Of a stretch of 64,000 bases of DNA, positions 52,105-60,319 are shown in pieces. Positions within the stretch are counted from its first letter, which is position 1. The number at the start of each line of letters is the position of its first letter. Origin of the DNA: Novilysobacter_A longmucuonensis (GTDB lineage Bacteria > Pseudomonadota > Gammaproteobacteria > Xanthomonadales > Xanthomonadaceae); assembly GCF_046600735.1 (NCBI RefSeq), contig NZ_JBJMAW010000010.1, forward strand, positions 21,092 through 85,091, given 5' to 3'. The position numbers and the translations under genes are program-made. The notes beneath the pieces were generated by a model. It was given only the letters and a program-made list of their open reading frames with translations. It searched no databases and had not been told where the DNA came from.

Positions 52105-53466
52105 TCACCCGCGCGCGAGACCGCCGCGCGAGCCGCCCTTCAAATTAGACTTCTTCAACAGGCTTTCGTACTGATGCGACATCAGATGGGCCTGGATCTG
52201 GGCGATGAAATCCATCACCACGATCACCACGATCAGCAGCGAGGTGCCGCCGAAGTAAAACGAGATGCCCATCCTGGTGCGCATCACCTCCGGCAGGAGG
52301 CAGACCAGCACCAGGTAGGTCGCGCCGGCCGCGGTCAGGCGGGTCAGCACGCCATCGACATAGTCGGCGGTCGCCCGGCCCGGCCGGATGCCCGGGATCA
52401 GCGCACCCGACTTCTTGAGGTTGTCGGCGGTTTCCTGCGAATTGAACACCAACGCGGTATAGAAAAACGCGAAGCCGGCGATCATCGAGGCGTACAGGAT
52501 CATGTGCAGCGGCTCGCCCGGGTTCAGCCACTGGCTGAGCTGCAGCATGAACGAGGAGGAGTCGCCCTGGCTGAACCAGGTCGCCGCCGTCGCCGGGAAC
52601 ATCACGATGCTAGAGGCGAAGATCGCGGGGATCACGCCCGCCATGTTGAGCTTCAGCGGGAGGAACGAGGACTGGTTCATGTAGGCGTTGCGGCCGCCCT
52701 GGCGCCGTGCGTAATTGACCGTGATGCGGCGCTGGCCGCGCTCGACGAACACCACGAAATAGGTCACGGCCAGCACGATGATGGCCACCGCGATCGCGGC
52801 GAACTCCGACATCTCACCGTTGCGGATCTGCTCGAACATGCCGAGCAGCGCCGACGGCAGGCCCGCGACGATACCGGCGAAGATGATCAGCGAAACGCCG
52901 TTGCCGATGCCCCGCTCGGTCACCTGTTCACCGATCCACATCAGGAACATGGTGCCCGCGGTCAACGCGATCACCGCAGTGAGCACGAAGCCCGGGCCCG
53001 GGTTGTAGACCACGGGAATGCCTTGGCTGGCACCGCCGGCCTGCAACGCGGTGGCGATGCCCCATGCCTGGAAGATCGCCAGCGGAATCGCGCCCATGCG
53101 CGACCACTGGTTGATCTTGCGCCGGCCGGACTCGCCTTCCTTCTGGATCGCCTTGAGCGTCGGCACCATCTGCACGAGCAACTGCACGATGATCGACGAG
53201 GAGATGTAGGGCATGACGTTCAGCGCGAACAGGCTGAACCGCTCCAGCGCGCCGCCCGAGAACATGTTGAACATGTCCACGATGGTGCCCTGCTGGGTCT
53301 CCATCAGCTGGATCATCGCGTCGGGATTGACGCCCGGCACCGGGATGTAGCAGCCGATGCGGTAGACGATCAAAGCGCCGAACACAAACAGCAGTCGCTG
53401 GCGGAGCTCGGTGAATTTTCCGAGCCCGCCGCCGATGCCGCTCATCGCGTTGCCGCTACGCGCCAT
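52105..53466 (-). CDS. secY: preprotein translocase subunit SecY
   Basis: 453 residues, ten transmembrane helices, the channel subunit of the SecYEG translocon. Seen: GIGGGLGKFTELRQRLLFVF at the N terminus, the plug-side PGVNPDAMIQL, LNVMPYISSSIIVQLL, and SLIIFAGIVAGLPSALL. The start at 53466 overlaps the last 11 bases of rplO and has GAGGGG upstream; MSGIGGG at 53445 is the alternative. Confidence 0.95.
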   Translation of the reverse strand: MARSGNAMSGIGGGLGKFTELRQRLLFVFGALIVYRIGCYIPVPGVNPDAMIQLMETQQGTIVDMFNMFSGGALERFSLFALNVMPYISSSIIVQLLVQMVPTLKAIQKEGESGRRKINQWSRMGAIPLAIFQAWGIATALQAGGASQGIPVVYNPGPGFVLTAVIALTAGTMFLMWIGEQVTERGIGNGVSLIIFAGIVAGLPSALLGMFEQIRNGEMSEFAAIAVAIIVLAVTYFVVFVERGQRRITVNYARRQGGRNAYMNQSSFLPLKLNMAGVIPAIFASSIVMFPATAATWFSQGDSSSFMLQLSQWLNPGEPLHMILYASMIAGFAFFYTALVFNSQETADNLKKSGALIPGIRPGRATADYVDGVLTRLTAAGATYLVLVCLLPEVMRTRMGISFYFGGTSLLIVVIVVMDFIAQIQAHLMSHQYESLLKKSNLKGGSRGGLARG

Positions 53467-53926
53467 TCGCCGCCTGCCCCTCGACCGCCGCCTCGACCAA
53501 CTGGCCGCCGGCCGCCTCGATCGCGGCCTTGGCACCGGCCGTAGCCAGCAGGCCCTTGAACACGAACTTCTTGGTCAGTTCGCCCTTCTTCACGATCTTG
53601 GCCTGCTTGGCGGTGCTGGGCACCAGCTTGGCGGCACGCAGAGCGGCGAAGTCGATCTCGCCGGCGTCGAGGGTGTCGAGCTGATACAGCATCACCTCGG
53701 CCGTGTCGTTCTTGAGCTTGGAGCGGAAACCGACCTTCGGCAGACGCTTGTGCATCGGCATCTGGCCACCTTCGAACCCGGCCCGGATCTTGCCCTTGCC
53801 CGAGCGCGCGAACGAGCCCTTGTGGCCACGGCCACAGGTCTTGCCGAGGCCCGAACCGATGCCACGGCCGACGCGCTTGCGGTCTTCGCGTGCGCCTTCG
53901 CCCGGCGTGAGTGTATTGAGCTGCAT
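53456..53926 (-). CDS. rplO: 50S ribosomal protein L15
   Basis: 156 residues. GRGIGSGLGKTCGRGHKGSFARSG and MPMHKRLPKVGFRS are family hallmarks. The start at 53926 (MQLNTLTPGEGARE) has GAGGA upstream and is preferred over an ATG five codons earlier. Its 3' end overlaps secY. Confidence 0.96.
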   Translation of the reverse strand: MQLNTLTPGEGAREDRKRVGRGIGSGLGKTCGRGHKGSFARSGKGKIRAGFEGGQMPMHKRLPKVGFRSKLKNDTAEVMLYQLDTLDAGEIDFAALRAAKLVPSTAKQAKIVKKGELTKKFVFKGLLATAGAKAAIEAAGGQLVEAAVEGQAANGA

Positions 53927-53994
53927 GATGAGTGTCCTCAAAGTGGCGATCCGTGCCTGGGAACCCGGCCATCGATGGCCGGACTGTTCAATGC

Positions 53995-54207
53995 CTAGCC
54001 TTCAACCCGGACCAGGTAATGGACCGTGTTGATCAGGCCGCGGACCTGCGGGCTGTCTTTCAGCTCGCGCACGTCGTTGATCTTGCTCAGGCCCAGCGCC
54101 TTCACCGACAGGCGGTGACGCCCTTGGGTGCCGCGCAGTCCCTTGACCAGTCGCACCTTTACGGTGCCGCCGGCGGTGCCGGTGCCGTCTGCCTGCTTCT
54201 TAGCCAT
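53995..54207 (-). CDS. rpmD: 50S ribosomal protein L30
   Basis: 70 residues: VKVRLVKGLRGTQGRHRLSV and KALGLSKINDVRELKDSPQVRGLI identify L30. It has a ~12-residue Gly/Thr-rich N-terminal extension compared with the 59-residue E. coli protein. Its start overlaps the rpsE stop by 8 bases, so translation is coupled. Confidence 0.94.
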   Translation of the reverse strand: MAKKQADGTGTAGGTVKVRLVKGLRGTQGRHRLSVKALGLSKINDVRELKDSPQVRGLINTVHYLVRVEG

Positions 54208-54730
54208 GGGTCAGATCCTCCACCTTCTTGCCGCGCTTGGCCGCGATCCTGGCCGGCGAGTGCATGTCGGACAGGCCGCGCAGCGTCGCGCGCACCAGGT
54301 TGATCGGGTTGCGCGAGCCCACGGCCTTGGCCAGCACGTTCTTGACGCCGACCGCCTCCAGGACGGCGCGCATCGCGCCACCGGCGATCACGCCGGTACC
54401 TTCCGAGGCCGGCTGCATGTAGACACGCGCCGCGCCATGACCGGATTTGACCGCATGCCACAGTGTGCCGCCGTTGAGATCGACGCTGGTCATGCTCTTG
54501 CGGGCATATTCCATCGACTTCTGGATCGCGACCGGCACTTCGCGTGCCTTGCCGTAACCCATGCCGATCTTGCCGGCGCCGTCGCCCACCACCGTCAATG
54601 CGGTGAAGGTGAACTGGCGGCCGCCCTTGACGGTCTTGCTGACGCGGTTGACCGCGATCAGCTTCTCGATCATGCCGTCGTCGACTTCTTCGCGATTGTT
54701 GCGGTCGCGACCCCGTGATTCATTTGCCAT
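54200..54730 (-). CDS. rpsE: 30S ribosomal protein S5
   Basis: 176 residues. The N-terminal double-stranded RNA-binding domain (KLIAVNRVSKTVKGGRQFTFTA) and the C-terminal VFEAVGVKNVLAK-like segment (AVLEAVGVKNVLAKAVGS) fit S5, a fidelity protein near the mRNA entry channel. A 187-base gap to rplR upstream is larger than usual. Confidence 0.96.
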   Translation of the reverse strand: MANESRGRDRNNREEVDDGMIEKLIAVNRVSKTVKGGRQFTFTALTVVGDGAGKIGMGYGKAREVPVAIQKSMEYARKSMTSVDLNGGTLWHAVKSGHGAARVYMQPASEGTGVIAGGAMRAVLEAVGVKNVLAKAVGSRNPINLVRATLRGLSDMHSPARIAAKRGKKVEDLTHG

Positions 54731-54917
54731 GTGAGTGCCTTGGTTTTGAAGAATGATTGCGGCATTGGCCGCTTATCGTTGTGAGTTGGATCGGGTGCAT
54801 CGCGATGACGGGAACCCGTCAAGGCGCCCGGTGCAGCCCGCACCGGCAGGTGGACTCAATCGGACTTACCAGCAGTCCACACGCAACGTGGAGACGAATC
54901 TCCGCGCGTTCAAGCTT

Positions 54918-55271
54918 CTAGAACTGCAGGCCGCCTTCGCGGGCGGCATCGGCGAGCGCCTTGATGCGGCCGTGGTAACGGTACCCGGAGCGATCGAATG
55001 CGACTTTCTCGATCCCGGCGGCCTTGGCCTTCTCGGCGATCGCACGGCCCACCTTGACGGCAGCCTCGGCGTTCTTGCGGCTCTTCAGGCCTTCGTTGAG
55101 GTCGGTCTGCACGGTCGAGGCAGCCGCCAGCACCTGGGAGCCGTCGGCGGTGAAGACCTGCGCATACAGATGTTGGCCGGTGCGCAGCACCGACAGGCGC
55201 GGCACTCCGAGTTCGCGGATATGGCTGCGGGTCGACTTGGCGCGACGCAGCCGGGCGATGTTTTTGTTCAT
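54918..55271 (-). CDS. rplR: 50S ribosomal protein L18
   Basis: 117 residues: MNKNIARLRRAKSTRSHIRE, the basic 5S-rRNA-binding start, then LSVLRTGQHLYAQVFTADGS and FDRSGYRYHGRIKALADAAREGGL. It carries 5S rRNA with L5. Gaps on both sides (187 and 96 bases) are wide for an spc operon. Confidence 0.96.
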   Translation of the reverse strand: MNKNIARLRRAKSTRSHIRELGVPRLSVLRTGQHLYAQVFTADGSQVLAAASTVQTDLNEGLKSRKNAEAAVKVGRAIAEKAKAAGIEKVAFDRSGYRYHGRIKALADAAREGGLQF

Positions 55272-55367
55272 GATTTCAGTTCTCGAAAAACTACCAAGGA
55301 CGCGAGCTTTTGCATGGGGAAGTCCGACCAGGGATGACCGGGCTCCTGCGGACGGATCCGCGACACA

Positions 55368-55895
55368 TCAAGCCTTCTTCGCCTCTTTGCGAATGATGGT
55401 TTCGCCGGCGTACTTCACGCCCTTGCCCTTGTAGGGCTCCGGCGGACGGAAACCGCGAATCTTGGCCGCGACCTGACCCACCAGCTGCTTGTCATTGCCG
55501 CTGACCACGACCTCGGTCTGGGTCGGCGTGGCAATGGTGATGCCTTCGGGGGTCTTGAACAGCACCGGGTGCGAAAAACCCAGCGACAGGTTCAGATCCC
55601 TGCCCTGCATCGCGGCGCGGTAACCGACGCCGACCAGCTCGAGCTTGCGCTCGAAGCCTTCGGAGACGCCCTTGACCATGTTGGCGATGACGGCGCGCAG
55701 CGTGCCGGTCAGCGGAATCAGCGCGGCGTCATCGGTCGAAAGCAGCGCATTGCCGTCCTCGATCGTGACCGCGATGGCCGCCGGCTTGGCGATCGACAGG
55801 ACGCCCTTTGGCCCCTTGACGCTGACGTTCTCGGCCTGGATGTTCAGTTCGACGCCCTTGGCAAGGGCGATCGGCTTCTTGGCAACTCGGGACAT
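55368..55895 (-). CDS. rplF: 50S ribosomal protein L6
   Basis: 175 residues with two repeated domains; the C-terminal signature KQLVGQVAAKIRGFRPPEPYKGKGVKY is clear. L6 is at the base of the L7/L12 stalk. It follows rpsH by 12 bases. Confidence 0.97.
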   Translation of the reverse strand: MSRVAKKPIALAKGVELNIQAENVSVKGPKGVLSIAKPAAIAVTIEDGNALLSTDDAALIPLTGTLRAVIANMVKGVSEGFERKLELVGVGYRAAMQGRDLNLSLGFSHPVLFKTPEGITIATPTQTEVVVSGNDKQLVGQVAAKIRGFRPPEPYKGKGVKYAGETIIRKEAKKA

Positions 55896-55907
55896 GTCGT
55901 TACTCCC

Positions 55908-56306
55908 TTAGGCCACGAAGCACAGGACTTCACCGCCGACGCCCTGCTGGCGCGCCTGCGTATCGGTCATGATGCCTTTCGAGGTGGAAATGATGGAGAC
56001 GCCGAGGCCATTGAGGACCTTGGGCAACTCGTCCTTGCCGCGGTACTGACGCAGGCCCGAACGCGAATAGCGCTTGAGCTGCTCGATTACCGGACGGCCT
56101 TCGTAGTACTTCAGCACGATCTCGAGTTCGGCCTTGCCACCGCCAAGCTCGGTCACGCGTGAATCCAGGATGTAGCCCTCGTCCTTCAGCACGGCGGCGA
56201 TGGCCACCTTGATCTTGGACGACGGCATCTTCACCGTGGGCTTGCGAACAGCGGCCGCATTTCGAATGCGAACCAGCATGTCGGCGATGGGATCAGTCAT
56301 GCTCAT
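55908..56306 (-). CDS. rpsH: 30S ribosomal protein S8
   Basis: 132 residues: MSMTDPIADMLVRIRNAAAV start and the C-terminal VLNGLGVSIISTSKGIMTD signature. S8 binds helix 21 of 16S rRNA and in E. coli represses the spc operon by binding near rplE. Here a 175-base repeat-bearing spacer separates it from rpsN. Confidence 0.97.
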   Translation of the reverse strand: MSMTDPIADMLVRIRNAAAVRKPTVKMPSSKIKVAIAAVLKDEGYILDSRVTELGGGKAELEIVLKYYEGRPVIEQLKRYSRSGLRQYRGKDELPKVLNGLGVSIISTSKGIMTDTQARQQGVGGEVLCFVA

Positions 56307-56481
56307 TTGTTAGATTCCTGTGTCAAGCATCGATATCGCGTGGAGTGGCAAGTCGCTCGCTGCGCGAGCTGTGAGACGGCGGCTTGGCCACCTGAAGGAG
56401 TCAGTAGAAGCACAGTTGCCGTTGCCCTACTTACCTCTTTACCTCTTACAGCGCCAAAGGCGCGACTTGCCTGTTTACTAC
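56307..56481. repeat. 175-base spacer with repeat inside the spc operon
   Basis: Between rpsN and rpsH. It contains TTACAGCGCCAAAGGCGCGA (56447-56466), a GCGCC/GGCGC hairpin, preceded by a pyrimidine-rich CTACTTACCTCTTTACCTC (56428 on). A related copy lies at 63431-63452 between rpsJ and tuf. On the transcribed strand it reads as a purine-rich, hairpin-containing leader directly before rpsH. Confidence 0.65.
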
Positions 56482-56787
56482 TTACCAGCTGGCCTTGCGC
56501 AGGCCCGGCACGTCACCACGCATGGTGGCTTCGCGCAGCTTGTTGCGGCCGAGGCCGAACTTGGCGTACACGCCGCGCGAACGGCCGGTCATGGCGCAAC
56601 GGTTGCGCTGACGGGACGGGGAGGAATCGCGCGGGAGCTTGGACAGCGCGATCACCGCGTCGGCCTTTTCCTCGTACGACGACTTCTCGCTGGAGATGAT
56701 CTTCTTCAGCTCTTCGCGCTTGGCGGCGTACTTCTTCGCCAGTTTGGCCCGCTTGATATCGCGGTTCACCATTGATGTCTTGGCCAT
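56482..56787 (-). CDS. rpsN: 30S ribosomal protein S14, zinc-independent long form
   Basis: 101 residues, the long form without the CxxC...CxxC zinc ribbon (a single Cys in RNRCAMTGRSRGVYAKFGLG). Bacteria with zinc-limitation responses often keep a zinc-free S14; here this is the operon copy. LREATMRGDVPGLRKASW ends the protein. Confidence 0.96.
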   Translation of the reverse strand: MAKTSMVNRDIKRAKLAKKYAAKREELKKIISSEKSSYEEKADAVIALSKLPRDSSPSRQRNRCAMTGRSRGVYAKFGLGRNKLREATMRGDVPGLRKASW

Positions 56788-56805
56788 GGTTATTGTCCTC
56801 GGATA

Positions 56806-57345
56806 TCAGTTGCGGAACGGGAAGCGGAAAGCTTCCATCAGTGCACGGCCTTCGGCATCGGTCTTCGCGGTCGTGGTGATCGCGATGTCCATGCCACGCA
56901 CCGCATCGACCTGGTCGTAGTCGATTTCCGGGAAGATGATCTGTTCCTTGACGCCCATGTTGAAGTTGCCGCGGCCGTCGAACGACTTGCCCGAGACGCC
57001 GCGGAAGTCGCGCACGCGCGGCAACGAGACGTTGATCAGGCGGTCGAAGAACTCGAACATCCTGGCGCGGCGCAAGGTGACCTTGCAGCCGATCGGCCAG
57101 CCGTCGCGGATCTTGAACGAAGCCACCGAGACGCGGCTGTTGGTCACGATCGGCTTCTGGCCGGCGATCTTGGCCATGTCGGCGACCGCGTTCTCCAGAA
57201 TCTTCTTGTTGGTGGCAGCCTCGCCCACGCCCATGTTCAGCGTGATCTTGACCAGACGGGGCACTTCCATCGGGTTCTTGTAACCGAACTTCTCGGTCAG
57301 GACGGGAACCACTTCTTCCTTGTAGATCTTTTCAAGCCGGTTCAT
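56806..57345 (-). CDS. rplE: 50S ribosomal protein L5
   Basis: 179 residues: RLEKIYKEEVVPVLTEKFGY, VPRLVKITLNMGVGEA and FPEIDYDQVDAVRGMDIAI. It binds 5S rRNA and contacts the P-site tRNA. Its start overlaps the rplX stop by 4 bases (ATGA). Confidence 0.97.
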   Translation of the reverse strand: MNRLEKIYKEEVVPVLTEKFGYKNPMEVPRLVKITLNMGVGEAATNKKILENAVADMAKIAGQKPIVTNSRVSVASFKIRDGWPIGCKVTLRRARMFEFFDRLINVSLPRVRDFRGVSGKSFDGRGNFNMGVKEQIIFPEIDYDQVDAVRGMDIAITTTAKTDAEGRALMEAFRFPFRN

Positions 57346-57653
57346 TGGACCACCTCACCGCTGGAGCGGAACACACGCAGTTTGCGTCCATCCTCCAGCA
57401 CCTTGATACCGATGCGCTCACCCTTGCCGGAGGCCGGGTTGAACAGCATGACGTTGGAAATGTGGATCGGCGCTTCGCGCTCGATCACGCCGCCCGGCTG
57501 GTTGGCCTGCGGATTCGGCTTGGTATGGCGCTTGATGATGTTGACGTTGGACACGACGATCTTGTCGCCGGCCACGCGCACCACATCACCCTTCTTGCCC
57601 TTGTCCTTGCCGGCGGTGACGATCACTTGGTCACCCTTCTTGATACGGTTCAT
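57342..57653 (-). CDS. rplX: 50S ribosomal protein L24
   Basis: 103 residues with a KOW motif: MNRIKKGDQVIVTAGKDKGK, then NVNIIKRHTKPNP. An assembly initiator of the 50S subunit. It is overlapped by rplE. Confidence 0.97.
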   Translation of the reverse strand: MNRIKKGDQVIVTAGKDKGKKGDVVRVAGDKIVVSNVNIIKRHTKPNPQANQPGGVIEREAPIHISNVMLFNPASGKGERIGIKVLEDGRKLRVFRSSGEVVQ

Positions 57654-57667
57654 GTCAATTCCTCCGC

Positions 57668-58036
57668 TCAGAGCACTTCAGGCGCGAGCGAGACGATCTT
57701 CATGAACTTCTCGGAACGCAGTTCGCGGGTTACGGGCCCGAAGATGCGGGTGCCGATCGGCTCATGCTTGTTGTTGAGCAACACCGCGGCGTTGCCATCG
57801 AAGCGAATCAGCGAGCCGTCAGGACGGCGCACACCCTTGCGGGTACGCACCACGACGGCGTCGTAGACGTCGCCCTTCTTGACCTTGCCGCGCGGGATCG
57901 CGTCCTTGACGGTGACCTTGATGATGTCGCCAATGTGCGCGTAGCGGCGCTTGGAGCCGCCGAGCACCTTGATGCACATCACTTCCTTGGCACCGGAGTT
58001 GTCAGCCACGTTGAGGTAGCTTTGCATCTGGATCAT
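57668..58036 (-). CDS. rplN: 50S ribosomal protein L14
   Basis: 122 residues: MIQMQSYLNVADNSGAKEVM and RPDGSLIRFDGNAAVLLNNK. It forms bridges to the 30S subunit. The first gene of the spc block. Confidence 0.97.
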   Translation of the reverse strand: MIQMQSYLNVADNSGAKEVMCIKVLGGSKRRYAHIGDIIKVTVKDAIPRGKVKKGDVYDAVVVRTRKGVRRPDGSLIRFDGNAAVLLNNKHEPIGTRIFGPVTRELRSEKFMKIVSLAPEVL

Positions 58037-58050
58037 GGTTCAGCTCCTCG

Positions 58051-58320
58051 TTAGTCGGCCGCGCGGGTGACGACTTCCACCACCCGCCAGTTCTTGGTCT
58101 TGGACATCGGCGCGATCTCGGTCACCCGGACCACGTCGCCCTCGTTGCAGGCATTGTCAGCGTCGTGGGCGTGCAGCTTGGTCGAGCGACGGATGTACTT
58201 GCCGTAGAGGGCATGCTTGACCTGGCGCTCGACGAGCACGGTGACGGTCTTGTCCATCTTGTTGCTGACCACGCGCCCTTCGACCGTGCGCAGTGCCTTC
58301 TCTGTATTGTTGTCGGTCAT
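58051..58320 (-). CDS. rpsQ: 30S ribosomal protein S17
   Basis: 89 residues with the OB-fold signature GRVVSNKMDKTVTVLVER and CNEGDVVRVTEIAPMSKTKN. A primary 16S-binding protein; last gene of the S10 block. Confidence 0.97.
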   Translation of the reverse strand: MTDNNTEKALRTVEGRVVSNKMDKTVTVLVERQVKHALYGKYIRRSTKLHAHDADNACNEGDVVRVTEIAPMSKTKNWRVVEVVTRAAD

Positions 58321-58329
58321 GGCGGGTCC

Positions 58330-58515
58330 TTACTTCTGCTGGCCCAGCAGGGTGTTGACGCGCGCGATCTCGCGGCGCACCCGGCGGGCTTCGTGGGTCT
58401 TGGCGAGCTGGCCGGTGGCCTTCTGCATCCGCAGGGCGAAGCCCTCCTTGTGCAGCTCGACCAAGTGGGCCTTGAGATCCTCGGCCGACTTCTCGCGCAT
58501 TTGCTTGAGTTCCAT
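58330..58515 (-). CDS. rpmC: 50S ribosomal protein L29
   Basis: 61 residues: MELKQMREKSAEDLKAHLVE and RRVRREIARVNTLLGQQK. It lies near the exit tunnel and docks trigger factor and SRP. Its ATG shares one base with the rplP stop (TAATG). Confidence 0.96.
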   Translation of the reverse strand: MELKQMREKSAEDLKAHLVELHKEGFALRMQKATGQLAKTHEARRVRREIARVNTLLGQQK

Positions 58516-58928
58516 TAGCGCACCGTCCGGGTAACGAAAGTGGTGGTCACCGAGAGCTTGGCGGCGGCCAGGCGGAACGCTTCGCGCGCTACGTCCTCTG
58601 CCACGCCTTCGATTTCGTAGATCATGCGACCGGGCTGGATCTGTGCGACCCAGTACTCGACGTTGCCCTTGCCGGAGCCCATGCGGACCTCGATCGGCTT
58701 CTTGGTGATCGGCTTGTCGGGGAACACGCGGATCCACATCTTGCCGCCACGCTTGACGTAGCGACTGATGGACCGGCGCGCCGCCTCGATCTGGCGCGCG
58801 GTGATCTGGCCGTGCGCGGTGGACTTCAGGCCGTACTCGCCGAAGCTGACGGCATTGCCGCTCCAGGCCAGGCCGTCGTTGCGGCCTTTGTGTACCTTGC
58901 GGTACTTGGTTCGCTTTGGTTGCAACAT
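58515..58928 (-). CDS. rplP: 50S ribosomal protein L16
   Basis: 137 residues: MLQPKRTKYRKVHKGRNDGL and RVFPDKPITKKPIEVRMGSG. It helps position A-site tRNA. A conserved Arg near residue 81 is in the GSGKGNVEYWVAQIQPGRM region, the site hydroxylated in E. coli. Confidence 0.97.
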   Translation of the reverse strand: MLQPKRTKYRKVHKGRNDGLAWSGNAVSFGEYGLKSTAHGQITARQIEAARRSISRYVKRGGKMWIRVFPDKPITKKPIEVRMGSGKGNVEYWVAQIQPGRMIYEIEGVAEDVAREAFRLAAAKLSVTTTFVTRTVR

Positions 58929-58934
58929 GATCGG

Positions 58935-59669
58935 TTACCTCGATTCGCGCGGCGGACGGGGCGAGCGGTCGCGGCGGTCGCCGCGATCTCCGCGGTCGCT
59001 ACGCGGGCTGTCGTCCGGCTTTTCCTGGCCGACCTGGGCAAAATCGAAGATCTCGCCCTTGTAGACCCATACCTTGATGCCGATGATGCCGTAGGTCGTC
59101 TTGGCCTCTGCGAAGCCATAGTCGATGTCGGCGCGCAGCGTGTGCAGCGGCACGCGGCCTTCGCGGTACCACTCCGAACGCGCGATCTCGGCGCCGTTGA
59201 GGCGGCCGCCGACGTTGACCTTGATGCCCAGGGCGCCGAGGCGCATCGCGTTGCCGACCGCACGCTTCATCGCGCGACGGAACATGATGCGGCGCTCGAG
59301 CTGCTGCGCAATCGACTCGGCGACCAGCTGCGCGTCGAGCTCGGGCTTGCGCACCTCGGTCACGTTGATGTGCGCGGGAACGCCCATCATGTCGCTGACT
59401 TCCTTGCGCAGCTTGTCGATGTCCTCACCACGCTTGCCGATCACCACGCCCGGACGGGCGGTGTGGATCGTGACGCGGGCGTTGTTGGCCGGGCGCTCGA
59501 TGAAGATCTTTGAGATGCCAGCCTGCGCAAGCTTCTTGCGCAGCATCTCGCGGACCTTGAGGTCGGCGACCAGGTACTGCGCGTACTGCTTCTTGCCGGC
59601 GAACCACTTCGAGTTCCAGTCCTTGGAAATACCAAGGCGGATGCCGGTCGGATGAACTTTATGACCCAT
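58935..59669 (-). CDS. rpsC: 30S ribosomal protein S3 with Arg/Asp-rich tail
   Basis: 244 residues. KH domain with GVVIGKRGEDIDKLRKEV and the C-terminal domain GRLNGAEIARSEWYREGRVP. The last ~25 residues are an Arg/Asp-rich low-complexity tail (RSDRGDRGDRRDRSPRPP). S3 forms part of the mRNA entry helicase. Confidence 0.96.
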   Translation of the reverse strand: MGHKVHPTGIRLGISKDWNSKWFAGKKQYAQYLVADLKVREMLRKKLAQAGISKIFIERPANNARVTIHTARPGVVIGKRGEDIDKLRKEVSDMMGVPAHINVTEVRKPELDAQLVAESIAQQLERRIMFRRAMKRAVGNAMRLGALGIKVNVGGRLNGAEIARSEWYREGRVPLHTLRADIDYGFAEAKTTYGIIGIKVWVYKGEIFDFAQVGQEKPDDSPRSDRGDRGDRRDRSPRPPRESR

Positions 59670-59684
59670 TGTCTGATTCCGCCC

Positions 59685-60041
59685 TTACTTGCCCGCGCCC
59701 ACGACCACAGTGATGTGGCTGGTGCGCTTGAGGATGCGGGTGCCGCGGCCCTTCGCCCGCGCCATGAAGCGCTTCAGCGTCGGACCCTCGTCCACCATGA
59801 TGGTCTTGACCTTGAGCTCGTCGACGTCGGCGCCCTGGTTGTTCTCGGCGTTGGCGATCGCCGACTCGACGACCTTGCGGATCATCACGGCGGCCTTCTT
59901 GTCCGAGAACTTCAGCAGGTTGACGGCTCGCTCGGCGGTCAGACCGCGCACCTGATCAGCAACCAGGCGAACCTTCTGAGCGGAGATGCGCGCACTGCGC
60001 AGGATGGCTTTCGCCTCATACTGGTTAGGCATGGTGGTCAT
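59685..60041 (-). CDS. rplV: 50S ribosomal protein L22
   Basis: 118 residues: AKAILRSARISAQKVRLVAD and the tunnel-reaching beta-hairpin region ending KGRGTRILKRTSHITVVV. Macrolide-related contacts lie in that loop. Two in-frame ATGs four codons apart leave the exact start open. Confidence 0.96.
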   Translation of the reverse strand: MTTMPNQYEAKAILRSARISAQKVRLVADQVRGLTAERAVNLLKFSDKKAAVMIRKVVESAIANAENNQGADVDELKVKTIMVDEGPTLKRFMARAKGRGTRILKRTSHITVVVGAGK

Positions 60042-60046
60042 CTCCG

Positions 60047-60313
60047 TTACCTCGACTTCTTGTCGCCGCTGTGACCCTTGAACGTACGGGTCAGAGCGAA
60101 CTCACCGAGCTTGTGGCCAACCATGTTCTCGTTGACCAGCACCGGGATGTGATTGCGACCGTTGTGCACGGCGATGGTGAAACCCACCATCTCCGGCAAC
60201 ACCATGGACCGGCGCGACCAGGTCTTGATCGGCTTCTTGTTGTTGGCCGCGGCCTCCACCTTCTTGATCAGATGGTGGTCGACGAACGGACCCTTTTTCA
60301 GTGAACGTGCCAT
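60047..60313 (-). CDS. rpsS: 30S ribosomal protein S19
   Basis: 88 residues: MARSLKKGPFVDHHLIKKVE and HNGRNHIPVLVNENMVGHKL. It sits in the 30S head and contacts 23S rRNA in bridge B1a. Confidence 0.97.
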   Translation of the reverse strand: MARSLKKGPFVDHHLIKKVEAAANNKKPIKTWSRRSMVLPEMVGFTIAVHNGRNHIPVLVNENMVGHKLGEFALTRTFKGHSGDKKSR

Positions 60314-60319
60314 TGCCGA

